Counted from the stretch's first letter, positions 46,161 through 55,984 are shown. The stretch: 64,000 nt of DNA from Thalassotalea sediminis (GCF_030295915.1 NZ_AP027361.1:1116001-1180000); one strand, 5' to 3'. The notes: generated by a model from the letters alone, not told the origin. Numbers and translations: made by a program.

Positions 46161-47180
46161 CTAGATTTTAACGATAAACTTCCCCGTAAAGCCGCCTGAC
46201 AATTGCTTATTAAGTGCATCAGAAATAGCCTTTTCATCGAAGTCAACACTATAGATTTCTGGCAGATGTATTGAACCATCGGCGACACCATCAAGTAATA
46301 ATTTACTCATAAAGCTCATGTGTTGTTGCGCACATAAGCTATTAGCAAGCCAAGCACCACCTAATGAAACGATACTGATATTAGGAGCCTTTTTGAACAG
46401 CAATTCTGGTGAAATTTCGGGTAATGGTTTCAAGCATGCGATTCTACCGCAGAAGCGCAATAACTCTAAATCTCGAAGCGTTGTTTCTCCGCCAATAGAA
46501 TCCAAAATGGCATCAAACCCTTGTGGGCCAAGCTCCCGACAAATTTTATCGCAAAGTTTTTTGTCTTGATAATCAAAGACAGCGTCGGCGCCTAAACACT
46601 TCAAGCGTTTATGATTATGTTTGGCAGCGGTCGTGAATACGTCAGCACCGCGTTGTTTTGCAAATTGAATCGCGAAATGTCCAACAGCGCCGGCACCTGC
46701 TTCTATTAACAGGGTGTCGCCATCGATAATTTGTAATTTGTCCAAGGCAATTAATGCTGTCATACCTGCACAAGGTAAGGTTGCCGCTTGGCACGGTTCA
46801 ACATTATCAGGGACTACAGATACCGCATAATTGGGTACCTTGGTGTACTCACTTAGCACGCCTTGATCTGCTAAACTAGCATGCCACATAACTCTGTCGC
46901 CGACCGTTGGAATCAGTCCTTTAGGGGCATTAACAACTGTCCCTACGGCATCTAAACCCAAAATATGAGGGTATTGCCATTGGCAAAACCCCTCTATAGC
47001 GTACTGGCCATCTAAAGGATTAAGCCCAACGTATTCAACTTTAATCAAAAGCTCGTTTTCTACACAGGTAGGCACGGGCCATTCAACAGTCGTTAATGAA
47101 ATTTCCTTATTTGGCGCTTCTAAGACGATTGCCTTCATTGCTTTAGGAATATCAAATTTTTTAGTTGTTACATCAGGCAT
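46161..47180 (-). CDS. Medium-chain (zinc-type/quinone) oxidoreductase
   Basis: A 339-residue MDR-superfamily protein. The catalytic N-terminal domain has GLNPLDGQYAIEG and ILGLDAVGTVV; the nucleotide-binding domain has LLIEAGAGAVGHFAIQFAK and FDAILDSIGG. Structural zinc cysteines are absent, so it is nearer quinone-oxidoreductase-like MDRs. It follows the efflux outer-membrane gene by 15 bases, suggesting cotranscription. It is reminiscent of MexS next to MexEF-OprN, though orthology cannot be shown here. Confidence 0.87.
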   Translation of the reverse strand: MPDVTTKKFDIPKAMKAIVLEAPNKEISLTTVEWPVPTCVENELLIKVEYVGLNPLDGQYAIEGFCQWQYPHILGLDAVGTVVNAPKGLIPTVGDRVMWHASLADQGVLSEYTKVPNYAVSVVPDNVEPCQAATLPCAGMTALIALDKLQIIDGDTLLIEAGAGAVGHFAIQFAKQRGADVFTTAAKHNHKRLKCLGADAVFDYQDKKLCDKICRELGPQGFDAILDSIGGETTLRDLELLRFCGRIACLKPLPEISPELLFKKAPNISIVSLGGAWLANSLCAQQHMSFMSKLLLDGVADGSIHLPEIYSVDFDEKAISDALNKQLSGGFTGKFIVKI

Positions 47181-47195
47181 AAATTACTCATGTTT

Positions 47196-48605
47196 TTAAA
47201 GACTGGCTAGTGCATAACTCCAACGACCATTGAAGGTATGATAAGCATTTACTTTCGTGAGTAAAGTTGAAATTGCAGAATCTAGAGCGTTTTCTTCTGC
47301 TGTCAAAACTTCTTGCCTTGCGTCAAGCAGTGATAAATAAGGAACTTGTCCTTCTTGATACATAGCTTGCGCTTGTAAATAAGCTTTATTAGCGAAATGG
47401 TAACGATTATCGGCAAATCGTCTTTTACTGTACTCTTTTAAGAGTTGTTGCAGTGTTAACTCACTCTCATTAATGGCAAGTAATACGGTTTTTTGGTATT
47501 CATTGTAGGCTGCTTCACTTAAATAGTGCTGAGCTTCTTGCTTAGCTAACAGTGCAGGGTAGCTTAGTAACGACCATTCAATTTCAGGCAATACTTGCCA
47601 TTGTTGGTGCGTGTTAGTTAGCCGCGTGCTAATCGGACTTAAAACACCCGCAAATGCCGTTAAACTAATATCTGGGAAAAGTGCCTTGGTTGCTGCAACG
47701 CTCAGTGAGTTTTCTCGACTAAATTGATAAAGTGCTTTGCTAATATCAGGGCGTAAAGCAATAGCATTACTGGGCTGAGCTAATTCCACATTTAAATCAA
47801 ACGTAATAAGCTTTCTTTCATCGATTAGCGAAAGATCACTTAAAGTTTTGCCGGTAAGAAACGCTAACGCTGATCGTTCTTGCTGCAAAAGGTATGCTAT
47901 TTCTGGTACTAAGGTTTGTTGTTGATTTAGTTGAGCTTTGGTTCGGTTTAAGTCGAGTTCGCTTGCCACACCTTCATCAACACTTGCTTGCAAAACGTTA
48001 ATACTCTGCTGCAAAGCACCTATTTGTTGCGAAATGATGTAGTGTTTTTGAAGGTAACCTTGATAGCGTATATATCCAGAGATTACAGAAGACACAACTT
48101 CTATCTGAAGTAAGCGTTGTTGCTCTGTTTGGCTCATCGCTGATGCGTTTGCGGCGTCAACCAGTGCAGATATCCGTCCGAATAGATCTAAATGCCAATT
48201 TATACCCAAGCTTGCGGCACTATTGCGCGAAAGTGTTCCATCGTTACTTGTGCGTTCGCTTTTTACGGTTAAACCACCCTGTGGCAAATATTGCGTTTTT
48301 TCTGCGCCTAGACGGGCTAGCGTACTTTTCAGCGTTAATTGGCTCGTTTTTAAATCGTAGTTATTGGTTAGCGCGTCAGAAATCAGTTGATTTAATTGCG
48401 GTGAATTAAATTGATGCCACCAATTTATTTCACTTGCGCCCTTTAACTGCGATGCAATATCGCTATCTGTGATAAAGTGCGCTACTTTCTGCTGGTGCGC
48501 TTGGTGTGAGAGGTTATCATTATAACTTGCACAGCCTGTAACTGTGCACAGTATTAATAAAGATATTGTGTTTTTAGTCATTGACAGTAAATTGGTTTTC
48601 AACAT
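47196..48605 (-). CDS. RND efflux outer-membrane lipoprotein (OprN/NodT-like)
   Basis: A 469-residue TolC-type outer-membrane factor. The lipobox TVTGC at the end of the signal peptide makes it a lipoprotein. Two structural repeats with SQLTLKSTLARLGAEKTQYLPQGGL and RDINLDLFGR-like HLDLFGRISALVDAANA are characteristic. The start follows the RND gene stop by one base, implying coupled translation. It forms the exit duct of the tripartite pump. Confidence 0.92.
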   Translation of the reverse strand: MLKTNLLSMTKNTISLLILCTVTGCASYNDNLSHQAHQQKVAHFITDSDIASQLKGASEINWWHQFNSPQLNQLISDALTNNYDLKTSQLTLKSTLARLGAEKTQYLPQGGLTVKSERTSNDGTLSRNSAASLGINWHLDLFGRISALVDAANASAMSQTEQQRLLQIEVVSSVISGYIRYQGYLQKHYIISQQIGALQQSINVLQASVDEGVASELDLNRTKAQLNQQQTLVPEIAYLLQQERSALAFLTGKTLSDLSLIDERKLITFDLNVELAQPSNAIALRPDISKALYQFSRENSLSVAATKALFPDISLTAFAGVLSPISTRLTNTHQQWQVLPEIEWSLLSYPALLAKQEAQHYLSEAAYNEYQKTVLLAINESELTLQQLLKEYSKRRFADNRYHFANKAYLQAQAMYQEGQVPYLSLLDARQEVLTAEENALDSAISTLLTKVNAYHTFNGRWSYALASL

Positions 48606-48606
48606 G

Positions 48607-51600
48607 TTATTTATGCCCCATTGCTTTGTCGTGATGGCGATCGTGTTTTTCTTTGTTGGTCACCAACATATAAAAGATTGGTGTAAACAATAGACCAAAT
48701 ATAGTGACGCCAATCATGCCTGAAAATACTGCGTTCCCCATTGCGTGACGCATTTCAGCTCCTGCACCTGATGCTAGAACAAGAGGAACGACACCTGCAG
48801 TAAAGGCAATAGAAGTCATTAATATAGGTCTTAATCGGAGTCGACATGCCGCAATAATTGCTTCAAATTGTATCATACCGCTTTCATGTTGATCTTTGGC
48901 AAACTCAACCATCAAAATGGCATTTTTTGACGCTAAGGCTACTAAAACAATCAGTGCTATTTGCGTAAAAATATTGTTATCAGAGCCAACAAACCAAACA
49001 CCAAGTAAGGCGGAAAATATAGTCATCGGTACAATTAAGATGATCGCTAGTGGCAGGCGTAAACTCTCATACTGCGCTGCGAGCACTAAGAATACTAATA
49101 GCACTACTAAAGGAAAAACATATACCATGGTGTTGCCAGCGATAATTTGCTGGTAGGTTACATCTGTCCACTCGTAATCAATACCCGTTGGTAAATGCTG
49201 CGCAAGAATTAACTCTATAGCTTGTTGTGCTTGATCAGAACTATAGCCTGGTGCTGGACTACCGTTAAGTTCGGCACTCGGGTAACCATTATAATGCATG
49301 ACACGGTCTGGCCCTGTTGTTGGAGTAACCGTTAATATTGAACCAAGTGGTACCATATCACCTTGTCTATTACGTACTTTCAAGTTTAAGATCTGTGCAG
49401 GATCTTGGCGAAACTCTGCATCTGCTTGCGCATTTACTTGATAAGTTCTGCCAAAAGCATTGAAGTCATTTACATATAAAGAACCTAAGTAAATCTGTAG
49501 TGCGTCAAAGACTTCATCAAGTGGAATACCCTGTATTAAGGCCTGCTCCCTATCGATATCAATATCCATTTGAGGTACTTGAATGCGAAAACTTGAATAC
49601 AAGCCTACCAACGCCGGATCTTGTTGTGCTTGTGCGATAACGGTTTGTAGACTATTAAATAATGTTTCAAACCCTTTGTTATCACGATCTTCAATTTGAA
49701 GCTTAAAGCCGCCCGTTGTGCCCAGGCCTTGAATAGGGGGCGGTGGAAATACTGCGACAAATGCTTCGTCAATTGCAGCAAACTGTTGGTTTAATTGCAT
49801 TGCAATAGCACCAGCAGATAAGTGTGGCTCATTACGATTGTTAAAGTCGTCTAATGCGATAAACACAATGCCGCTATTTGGGCTATTGGTAAAGCCATTA
49901 ACAGATAACCCCGGAAATGTGACAGTATGCAATACGCCAGGCACCTTAAGTGCAATTTGTTCCATTTCAACAACAACATCTTGCGTACGATCTAAACTTG
50001 CTGCGTCAGGAAGCTGCGCAATTGCGACGAGGTATTGCTTATCTTGCGCAGGGATAAAGCCACCAGGTATTGTCTCGAATAATTTAAACGTTCCACCAAG
50101 CAATACAACATAAGCTGCAATAACGATAACACTCATGCGGATGAGCTTTTTAACTAAACGCTGATAGCCTTGTGCGCCACGCTCAAAAAATTTATTGAAA
50201 GGTGTGAATAACCAACGGCCAAAGAGTTTGTTAAGTAAACGTGTTAATGCGTCTGGTTTTTCATCGTGAGACTTTAACAACAATGCCGAGAGTGCAGGGG
50301 ATAACGTCAAAGAGTTAAACGCAGAAATCACAGTAGAAATAGTAATGGTAAGGGCGAATTGTTTGTAAAACTGACCTGATAATCCCGATATAAAGGCTGT
50401 CGGTATAAAAACGGCAAGCAATACCAAAGCAATCGCAATAATCGGGCCTGTTACTTCTGTCATTGCTACACGTGTAGCTTCGACGGGTGATAACCCCTTT
50501 TCGATATTTCGTTCAACGTTCTCAACGACGACGATGGCATCATCCACCACGATACCAATTGCTAACACTAAACCAAAAAGCGACAACGTATTGATAGAGA
50601 CACCTAACCATTGCATTACTGCAAAAGTACCAATGAGCGATACAGGCACTGCAATTAAAGGAATAATTGATGCTCGCCATGTTTGTAAAAACAAAATGAC
50701 AACAATAACAACAAGTACAATTGCTTCTAACAATGTGGTAATTACCGCATCAATTGAATCACGGACAAATATTGTCGGATCGTACACAATGTCATATTCC
50801 ACGCCATCAGGAAAAGCGGTTGAAAGTTGTGCCATGGTTGTTCTTACTTGATCAGATAGCTCAATAGCATTTGAACCAGGGCGTTGGAAAATAGGCATTG
50901 CTAATGCGGGTTGACCATCAAGTAGGGCACGTAAAGCATAAGTATTTTGACCCAACTCGACTTTTGCGACATCTTTTAAGCGAATTACTTGCTTTTGTTC
51001 ACCTACTTTTAAAATAACATTTTCAAACTCCTCTGCACTCGCTAACCGACCTTTAACATTAAGTAAAATTTGAAATTGACTGTCGTTTGCTGCGGGTTGT
51101 GCGCCTAAACTACCTGCGGCAACTTGTTGGTTTTGTGAACGAAGGGCGTTTATAACATCTGAGGCTGTTAATTCTCTCGCCGCTAGTGCATCAGGATTTA
51201 ACCATACACGCATTGAATATTGACCACCGCCAAATAACTGCACATCGCCAACGCCAGGTAATCGAGCAATTTGGTCTTTTATGTAAATATCTGCATAGTT
51301 AGATAAATATGTAGTGTCATGTGTTTTATTTGGAGAATACAGGTGGACAACCATGGTGAGATCTGGCGAAGATTTCTCCGCAACAACACCTAAGCGCTGT
51401 ACCTCTTGAGGCAATCTAGACAATGCACTGTTGACTCGGTTTTGCACCTGTACTTGTGCGCGATCTAAATCTGTTCCCAATGCAAACGTTACAGTTAACG
51501 TCATACGCCCATCACTGGTTGCTTGTGAGAACATATATAACATGTTCTCGGTACCATTTATTTCTTGTTCAAGAGGTGTAGCTACCGTCTGTGCGATGAC

Positions 51601-51771
51601 AGTGGGGTTAGCGCCAGGATAGTTGGCGGTAACAACTACTGTGGGCGGCACAACTTCTGGATACTCACTAACAGGTAACTGGAAGAGTGAGATTGCACCA
51701 CCTATCAGAATTACCAAGGATAATACTGACGCAAAGATGGGTCTTTTAATGAAAAAATGTGAAAAATTCAT
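48607..51771 (-). CDS. RND (HAE1) multidrug efflux inner-membrane pump
   Basis: A 1054-residue RND transporter. FFIKRPIFASVLSLVIL opens it, the proton-relay region in TM4 has GIVVDDAIVVVENVERN, and the second half repeats the pattern (VLVALASKNAILMVEFAKD). Porter-domain motifs such as QVQVQNRVNSALSRLP are present. It resembles MexF-type drug pumps. It lies between the adaptor and outer-membrane genes in one operon. Confidence 0.94.
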   Translation of the reverse strand: MNFSHFFIKRPIFASVLSLVILIGGAISLFQLPVSEYPEVVPPTVVVTANYPGANPTVIAQTVATPLEQEINGTENMLYMFSQATSDGRMTLTVTFALGTDLDRAQVQVQNRVNSALSRLPQEVQRLGVVAEKSSPDLTMVVHLYSPNKTHDTTYLSNYADIYIKDQIARLPGVGDVQLFGGGQYSMRVWLNPDALAARELTASDVINALRSQNQQVAAGSLGAQPAANDSQFQILLNVKGRLASAEEFENVILKVGEQKQVIRLKDVAKVELGQNTYALRALLDGQPALAMPIFQRPGSNAIELSDQVRTTMAQLSTAFPDGVEYDIVYDPTIFVRDSIDAVITTLLEAIVLVVIVVILFLQTWRASIIPLIAVPVSLIGTFAVMQWLGVSINTLSLFGLVLAIGIVVDDAIVVVENVERNIEKGLSPVEATRVAMTEVTGPIIAIALVLLAVFIPTAFISGLSGQFYKQFALTITISTVISAFNSLTLSPALSALLLKSHDEKPDALTRLLNKLFGRWLFTPFNKFFERGAQGYQRLVKKLIRMSVIVIAAYVVLLGGTFKLFETIPGGFIPAQDKQYLVAIAQLPDAASLDRTQDVVVEMEQIALKVPGVLHTVTFPGLSVNGFTNSPNSGIVFIALDDFNNRNEPHLSAGAIAMQLNQQFAAIDEAFVAVFPPPPIQGLGTTGGFKLQIEDRDNKGFETLFNSLQTVIAQAQQDPALVGLYSSFRIQVPQMDIDIDREQALIQGIPLDEVFDALQIYLGSLYVNDFNAFGRTYQVNAQADAEFRQDPAQILNLKVRNRQGDMVPLGSILTVTPTTGPDRVMHYNGYPSAELNGSPAPGYSSDQAQQAIELILAQHLPTGIDYEWTDVTYQQIIAGNTMVYVFPLVVLLVFLVLAAQYESLRLPLAIILIVPMTIFSALLGVWFVGSDNNIFTQIALIVLVALASKNAILMVEFAKDQHESGMIQFEAIIAACRLRLRPILMTSIAFTAGVVPLVLASGAGAEMRHAMGNAVFSGMIGVTIFGLLFTPIFYMLVTNKEKHDRHHDKAMGHK

Positions 51772-51779
51772 TGTTAATC

Positions 51780-52961
51780 CTAATATTTAGCAACGAGATT
51801 AGCTTGCTCAGCACTGGCCATCGTAAAAGCAGTATTATTTGTTTCTATCTTGGTAATATTTGGCCGAATAGGCATACCTGGTCCAACGCGAGCAGGACCA
51901 TTTACGGCGATGATGTCGTTAGCGTTAAGACCTGACGTTATTGCGCGTAATGTGCCGTAACGCTCGCCAATTTCAACGAGCTTGTATTGCAAAACATTAT
52001 TCTCATCAACGGTAAGTACAAAGCGATTTTTCAGATCAGTACCTATCGCTCTTTCAGGGATAATAACTCGATCTCTAACATCACTTGCTGCCAGTTTTAT
52101 ACGTGCAAAAGACCCTGCTCTTAAGCGATTTTCTTCACGAGCATTCGTTTGCTCAAAAACAGCTCTAACTTGTAATGTACCGGTTGAAGCATTGATTTGG
52201 TTATCAATAAAGTTGATATAGCCTTGATGTTTAAAGTCCTCCTGACCGATTTTTTGCATTAATACCGGTTGTTTACTCGTCGCGGTAACTTGAGCAAAAG
52301 CACTGTTCCACGTGCGTTCATCAATGTTGAAATAGGCGTACATTTCGTCGTTTGAAACGATAGACGTTAAGACACTTTCTCCGGCTCTTACTGTATTTCC
52401 ACGTGTAATATTTGCGCGTGAAATAACGCCATCAATAGGTGACCTTATTGTTGTAAAGGCTAAGTCTAGTTTTGCAGAATCAAGTTGTGCTTTTAGCGCG
52501 GCTAACTGAGCCTCGCGCTGACGTAAGGTTGACGTACGGGATTCAGCTTGTTCGGTTGATATTGCTTTACGTTCAGACAAACGTTTTGCCCGCTTTGCCT
52601 CACTTTTTGCCTGTTGCAAAGCGGCTTTTGCAGATAATACTTGTGCATTAAGATTTGCAACAACAGAGGCAAAAGGGCGATCATCAAGCTGAATAAGAAG
52701 TTCACCTTTGCTAACTGTATCACCTTCTTTAAATGCTACTTGCTCAATAGTACCGGATACGCGAGGACGTAATAAAACTTCTTCAGGTGCTTCTAAACGT
52801 GTCGTAAATACATGCCAGTTTTGTACCGGTTCAATAAGTACTTTAGCAACATCAATGGGTTGTAATGGCATTTTCTGTGTTTGTTGTGCAGTTTCATCGG
52901 TACAGCCACTTACAGCAATAATGATGCTGGTTATTGCTGTAAAAATAAGAATTTTTTTCAT
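51780..52961 (-). CDS. RND efflux periplasmic adaptor lipoprotein
   Basis: A 393-residue membrane-fusion protein. The lipobox AVSGC anchors it to the inner membrane. The lipoyl-like domain is LRPRVSGTIEQVAFKEGDTVSKGELLIQLD, followed by an alpha-hairpin with many Ala/Lys/Gln (residues about 95-165), the second lipoyl half (LDLAFTTIRSPIDGVISRANI) and a beta-barrel. GGAGATAAAC precedes the ATG. First gene of the pump operon, divergent from the LysR gene. Confidence 0.93.
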   Translation of the reverse strand: MKKILIFTAITSIIIAVSGCTDETAQQTQKMPLQPIDVAKVLIEPVQNWHVFTTRLEAPEEVLLRPRVSGTIEQVAFKEGDTVSKGELLIQLDDRPFASVVANLNAQVLSAKAALQQAKSEAKRAKRLSERKAISTEQAESRTSTLRQREAQLAALKAQLDSAKLDLAFTTIRSPIDGVISRANITRGNTVRAGESVLTSIVSNDEMYAYFNIDERTWNSAFAQVTATSKQPVLMQKIGQEDFKHQGYINFIDNQINASTGTLQVRAVFEQTNAREENRLRAGSFARIKLAASDVRDRVIIPERAIGTDLKNRFVLTVDENNVLQYKLVEIGERYGTLRAITSGLNANDIIAVNGPARVGPGMPIRPNITKIETNNTAFTMASAEQANLVAKY

Positions 52962-53092
52962 TGTTTATCTCCATGTTTTCGAGAACTATAAAATGCTGAG
53001 TAACGCATAGGTCAAGAGTGCTATTTGGTCATTGGGTAAAATATGTATTAATGATACGCTCGATATTGATGATTAAATATAGTGGTTTTTTA

Positions 53093-53125
53093 ATTACATT
53101 AGTGCCAAAATGGCACCAATGTAAT
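53093..53125. promoter_or_regulatory. Near-perfect palindrome between lysR and the efflux operon
   Basis: Arms ATTACATTAGTGCCA (53093-53107) and TGGCACCAATGTAAT (53111-53125) are inverted copies with one mismatch, around AAA. The site ends 13 bases before the LysR start and contains T-N11-A patterns. It is a strong candidate operator for the LysR protein (autoregulation and perhaps pump control). Confidence 0.6.
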
Positions 53126-53138
53126 TTGGGGTTAAACT

Positions 53139-54083
53139 ATGGATACTACTAGCCGTTTGTTGATGTTATTGGATGTGGTAGAGCGTGGATCATTTGCTAA
53201 TGCTGCCGAAAGTAGAAATATTGATCGTTCAGTTATCTCTAAACAAATTAGTAAATTAGAGGATGAGCTGTCGGTAAGATTATTGAATAGATCTACACGA
53301 TCATTTTCATTAACAGCAGCGGGTGCTGAAATGGTTAAAAAGGCAACTGAGTTAAGAGAATTGCTCAGTGAAACAATTAGAATGGCAGAAAACTATCATT
53401 TAGAGCCTAGAGGTACGATAAAAATAACGTCATCAACGATCATTGCTAAACGATACCTTCAACCCGTTATCAACGATTTTCAAAAACGCTTTCCGCAGGT
53501 GGAGGTTGAACTGATTCTAGGAGATACCTTAGTTGACATTGTTGCAGAAGGAATTGACTTAGCTTTCAGGGTTGGAGAACTAAAGGACTCATCGTTAATT
53601 GCCCGAAAACTCGCACGTAATCGTTTAGTTATTTTAGCGTCACCTGATTTTATTGAAACCTATGGTATGCCTGAAAAAATGGCTGATCTTGAGTCTTTGC
53701 CGGCTGCGAGCTACACCAACGCTACTATTCGTGTCACCGAGGTTGAGTATAAAAATGCGCAAGGTGAGCAAGTAACTCAAAAAATTAATAGTGTTTTTCG
53801 TGCAAATGATGCTGAAGTGTTATTGTTGAAAGCATTATCAGGAAGTGCATTTGTGATTGCACCCGCTTTTATTGTTGGTGATGAAGTGTTAAACGGAAAA
53901 CTTATACCGTTATTAACTGACGTAAACTTATTAAACTACCGTGAAATGTACGCTATTTATCCTCACAGAGACTTGCCCGTTAGAACGCGCTTATTTTATG
54001 ATGCTGTGCGTGATTTTATTGGTAAAGATAAGCCAATATGGGAAAAAAATATTCCAAATTTTGAACACATGTATCAAGGATAA
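53139..54083 (+). CDS. LysR-family regulator next to the RND pump
   Basis: A 314-residue LysR protein. The helix-turn-helix is FANAAESRNIDRSVISKQISKLEDELSVRLLNRSTRSFSLTAAG, followed by a CrgA/AaeR-like effector domain (GTIKITSSTIIAKRYLQPVINDFQKRFPQVEVELIL and GIDLAFRVGELKDSSLIARKL). GGGGTTAAACT precedes the ATG. The divergent position implies regulation of the efflux operon. The inducing compound is unknown. Confidence 0.92.
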   Translation: MDTTSRLLMLLDVVERGSFANAAESRNIDRSVISKQISKLEDELSVRLLNRSTRSFSLTAAGAEMVKKATELRELLSETIRMAENYHLEPRGTIKITSSTIIAKRYLQPVINDFQKRFPQVEVELILGDTLVDIVAEGIDLAFRVGELKDSSLIARKLARNRLVILASPDFIETYGMPEKMADLESLPAASYTNATIRVTEVEYKNAQGEQVTQKINSVFRANDAEVLLLKALSGSAFVIAPAFIVGDEVLNGKLIPLLTDVNLLNYREMYAIYPHRDLPVRTRLFYDAVRDFIGKDKPIWEKNIPNFEHMYQG

Positions 54084-54701
54084 TATTGAGTAATTTACTA
54101 CTCCTATGTAAATAATCCACCTTCATTTCAGGTTGCTTTGACTCGGCTCCTGAAGGGGAGCTTACTCCTTTCAGTTTTAACTGAGTGTTATCCTAAAATA
54201 ATTTCACCTATTGTTTATCTCTCGTTATATTGTCGGGGTGCCGACAGCACGACAGAGGGAAAAATCGATTGTTTCCCTCTGACAACTCCCTCATCGCCCC
54301 GTTCAGCGAACACTAACAGCCATATTTTTAGACTGTCATGCCTCTCTGACAAATGCTCGTCCCACCGCTCGTCAGTGTCAGCCATCCTTGGCTGACAAGC
54401 ATTACTTTCTTAAAAAATAATGGCTGTTATCGCTTCAAAGGGAATCGACATACATCATACCTATCGTTAAATGACGAGAAACTTCATTACAGCAATTTAG
54501 CATTATGAAATCCTTGAAAACAATTTAATAAATACTGTTAAAGCTAAGCTTTACAGGCAAAACACCGACTGAACGATCACCACCAACATAGGAGGTGGTT
54601 TTGAGTTAACAATAAATCGTGCGCTTACAAGCACGTCAAATTCGAAGAAATAAGCAAAGTAGGTTAGGCTAAAGATGATAGAAAAATTAAGGGAAAATAA
54701 G
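54084..54701. other. Hairpin-rich non-coding region
   Basis: 618 bases without a convincing gene. At least five stems are visible: CTGAAGGGGAG/CTCCTTTCAG (54150-54174), TGTCGG/CCGACA (54231-54246), CAGAGGGAAA/TTTCCCTCTG (54253-54281), GTCAGCCA/TGGCTGAC (54377-54396), and an outer pair AACAGCCAT/ATGGCTGTT (54315-54323 with 54420-54428) enclosing AATGCT/AGCATT. The first may terminate the lysR transcript. The rest could be a structured RNA or a decayed repeat element. An 85-codon frame at 54138 lacks a ribosome-binding site and is rejected. Confidence 0.55.
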
Positions 54702-55265
54702 ATGATAACTCAAAAAACATTGTTTACCGTAATAGTGCTTACGTTTTTAACTGCCTGTGCATCAATGGGCACTGGAAATAAGGCTGAAAAACAGCAGCAA
54801 ATTATTAAGATGAAAAATGAAGTACTCACCCAGTTATATCAGAAGAAGCCAGATACACGTGATCAGATCAATGCCGCGCCTGGTTATGCGGTGTTTTCAA
54901 ATGCAAATATTAATTTAATTTTTATGGCGGCAGGAACAGGTTATGGCGTTGTAAAAAACATGAAAACCAAGAAAAATACATACATGAATATGGCTGAAGG
55001 CGGTATCGGGCTTGGCTTAGGCGTAAAAGATTATCGTATCGTTATGGTATTTCATACAGAAAATGCGATGAATAGTTTTATTAATAATGGTTGGACGTTT
55101 GGCGGTAATGCCGATGCTGCAGCAAAAGCAGGTGATAAAGGTGGCTCAGTTGAAGGTGAAGCTTATTATGGTGATGTAACCGTATACACCTTGACTGAAG
55201 CAGGTTTAGCGTTACAAGCGACAATAAAGGGGACTAAGTTCTGGGTAGATAAAGAACTCAATTAG
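54702..55265 (+). CDS. SYLF/YSC84-domain lipoprotein
   Basis: A 187-residue lipoprotein. The signal peptide ends at the lipobox LTAC. The rest is a SYLF (YSC84) domain: PGYAVFSNANINLIFMAAGTGYGVV, EGGIGLGLGVKDYRIVMVFHTENAM and GGSVEGEAYYGDVTVYTLTEAGLALQATIKG. SYLF domains bind lipids in eukaryotes; bacterial members are envelope proteins of unclear role. The ATG at 54702 follows TTAAGGGA; an in-frame ATG at 54675 would add nine residues. Confidence 0.88.
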   Translation: MITQKTLFTVIVLTFLTACASMGTGNKAEKQQQIIKMKNEVLTQLYQKKPDTRDQINAAPGYAVFSNANINLIFMAAGTGYGVVKNMKTKKNTYMNMAEGGIGLGLGVKDYRIVMVFHTENAMNSFINNGWTFGGNADAAAKAGDKGGSVEGEAYYGDVTVYTLTEAGLALQATIKGTKFWVDKELN

Positions 55266-55284
55266 CTTCAAATTACTTTAGTTT

Positions 55285-55312
55285 AAAAAAAAGCCAGTCG
55301 TAGTGACTGGCT
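55285..55312 (-). terminator. Terminator of the MlaC-like gene
   Basis: AGCCAGTC (55292-55299) pairs with GACTGGCT (55305-55312). Read on the minus strand the stem is followed by a run of T (plus-strand AAAAAAAA at 55285-55291). It serves the mlaC-like gene and may also stop the SYLF transcript. Confidence 0.7.
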
Positions 55313-55348
55313 AAGCTCCATGAGTGGGAGATAAGTAATTTAACATGT

Positions 55349-55945
55349 TTACTTGCTAAGGGATGCGAGTTCAACGGTGACTTGGTCAATACCATGTTTA
55401 CTGATGCGAGAACTAAATTCAGCTTGTTTGCTACTAAGTAATGAAATGCCTTCAACGATCATGTCGTATGCTTTCCATTGTCCTGTTTTTTTGTTTTTAC
55501 GCATCTGAAAAGTTAAATGAATATCTGGTTTACCATCTTCGGTGATCAAGGCATCAACAGATGCCGTTCTGCCGCTTTTTGAAATTTTAGATTGACCATA
55601 AGTTACTTTTTGATCTTTGTATTGGTTAAGTGCAGTTGCGTAAGTACGAACTAGGTAATGCTTCATAGACGAAACAAATTTTGTGCGCTGCTCTTTTGAG
55701 GCTTTTCTAACATGCTTACCTAATATTTTGAATGCGGCATAGCGGTAATCAACAACAGGCATTAACTCTTCTTCTACGATATTACGCATTAACTCTGGAA
55801 ATTTTTGTAACTCGGCTTGGCTTGTTGCGATTCGAGAAAAAAGCTTATCACCTGTTTGATGAATCACATCTTTTGGTGTCAACTTTGGTTGTGCAGAGGC
55901 AGCTAAACTAAACAGTAAAATAAAAATCGATAAAGCGAATCTCAT
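55349..55945 (-). CDS. MlaC/Ttg2D family phospholipid-binding protein
   Basis: A 198-residue periplasmic protein with a signal peptide (ends AASAQ). Family motifs are LMPVVDYRYAAFKILGKHVRKASKEQRTKFVSSMKHYLVRTYATAL and WKAYDMIVEGISLLSSKQAEFSSRI. MlaC carries phospholipids between the membranes, but no mlaFEDB genes lie here, so this is a stand-alone copy. A TetR-type operator lies 40 bases upstream, and the TetR gene is just before that, implying a lipid- or envelope-stress-linked control. Confidence 0.9.
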   Translation of the reverse strand: MRFALSIFILLFSLAASAQPKLTPKDVIHQTGDKLFSRIATSQAELQKFPELMRNIVEEELMPVVDYRYAAFKILGKHVRKASKEQRTKFVSSMKHYLVRTYATALNQYKDQKVTYGQSKISKSGRTASVDALITEDGKPDIHLTFQMRKNKKTGQWKAYDMIVEGISLLSSKQAEFSSRISKHGIDQVTVELASLSK

Positions 55946-55984
55946 GAGTGATCCTTGAACATAAGAGATAATATGGTGTGTATT

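Noticed and set aside
54138..54395. 85-codon open frame in the hairpin-rich interval
   Set aside because: No ribosome-binding site, and its bases are accounted for by several inverted repeats; no protein-like pattern.
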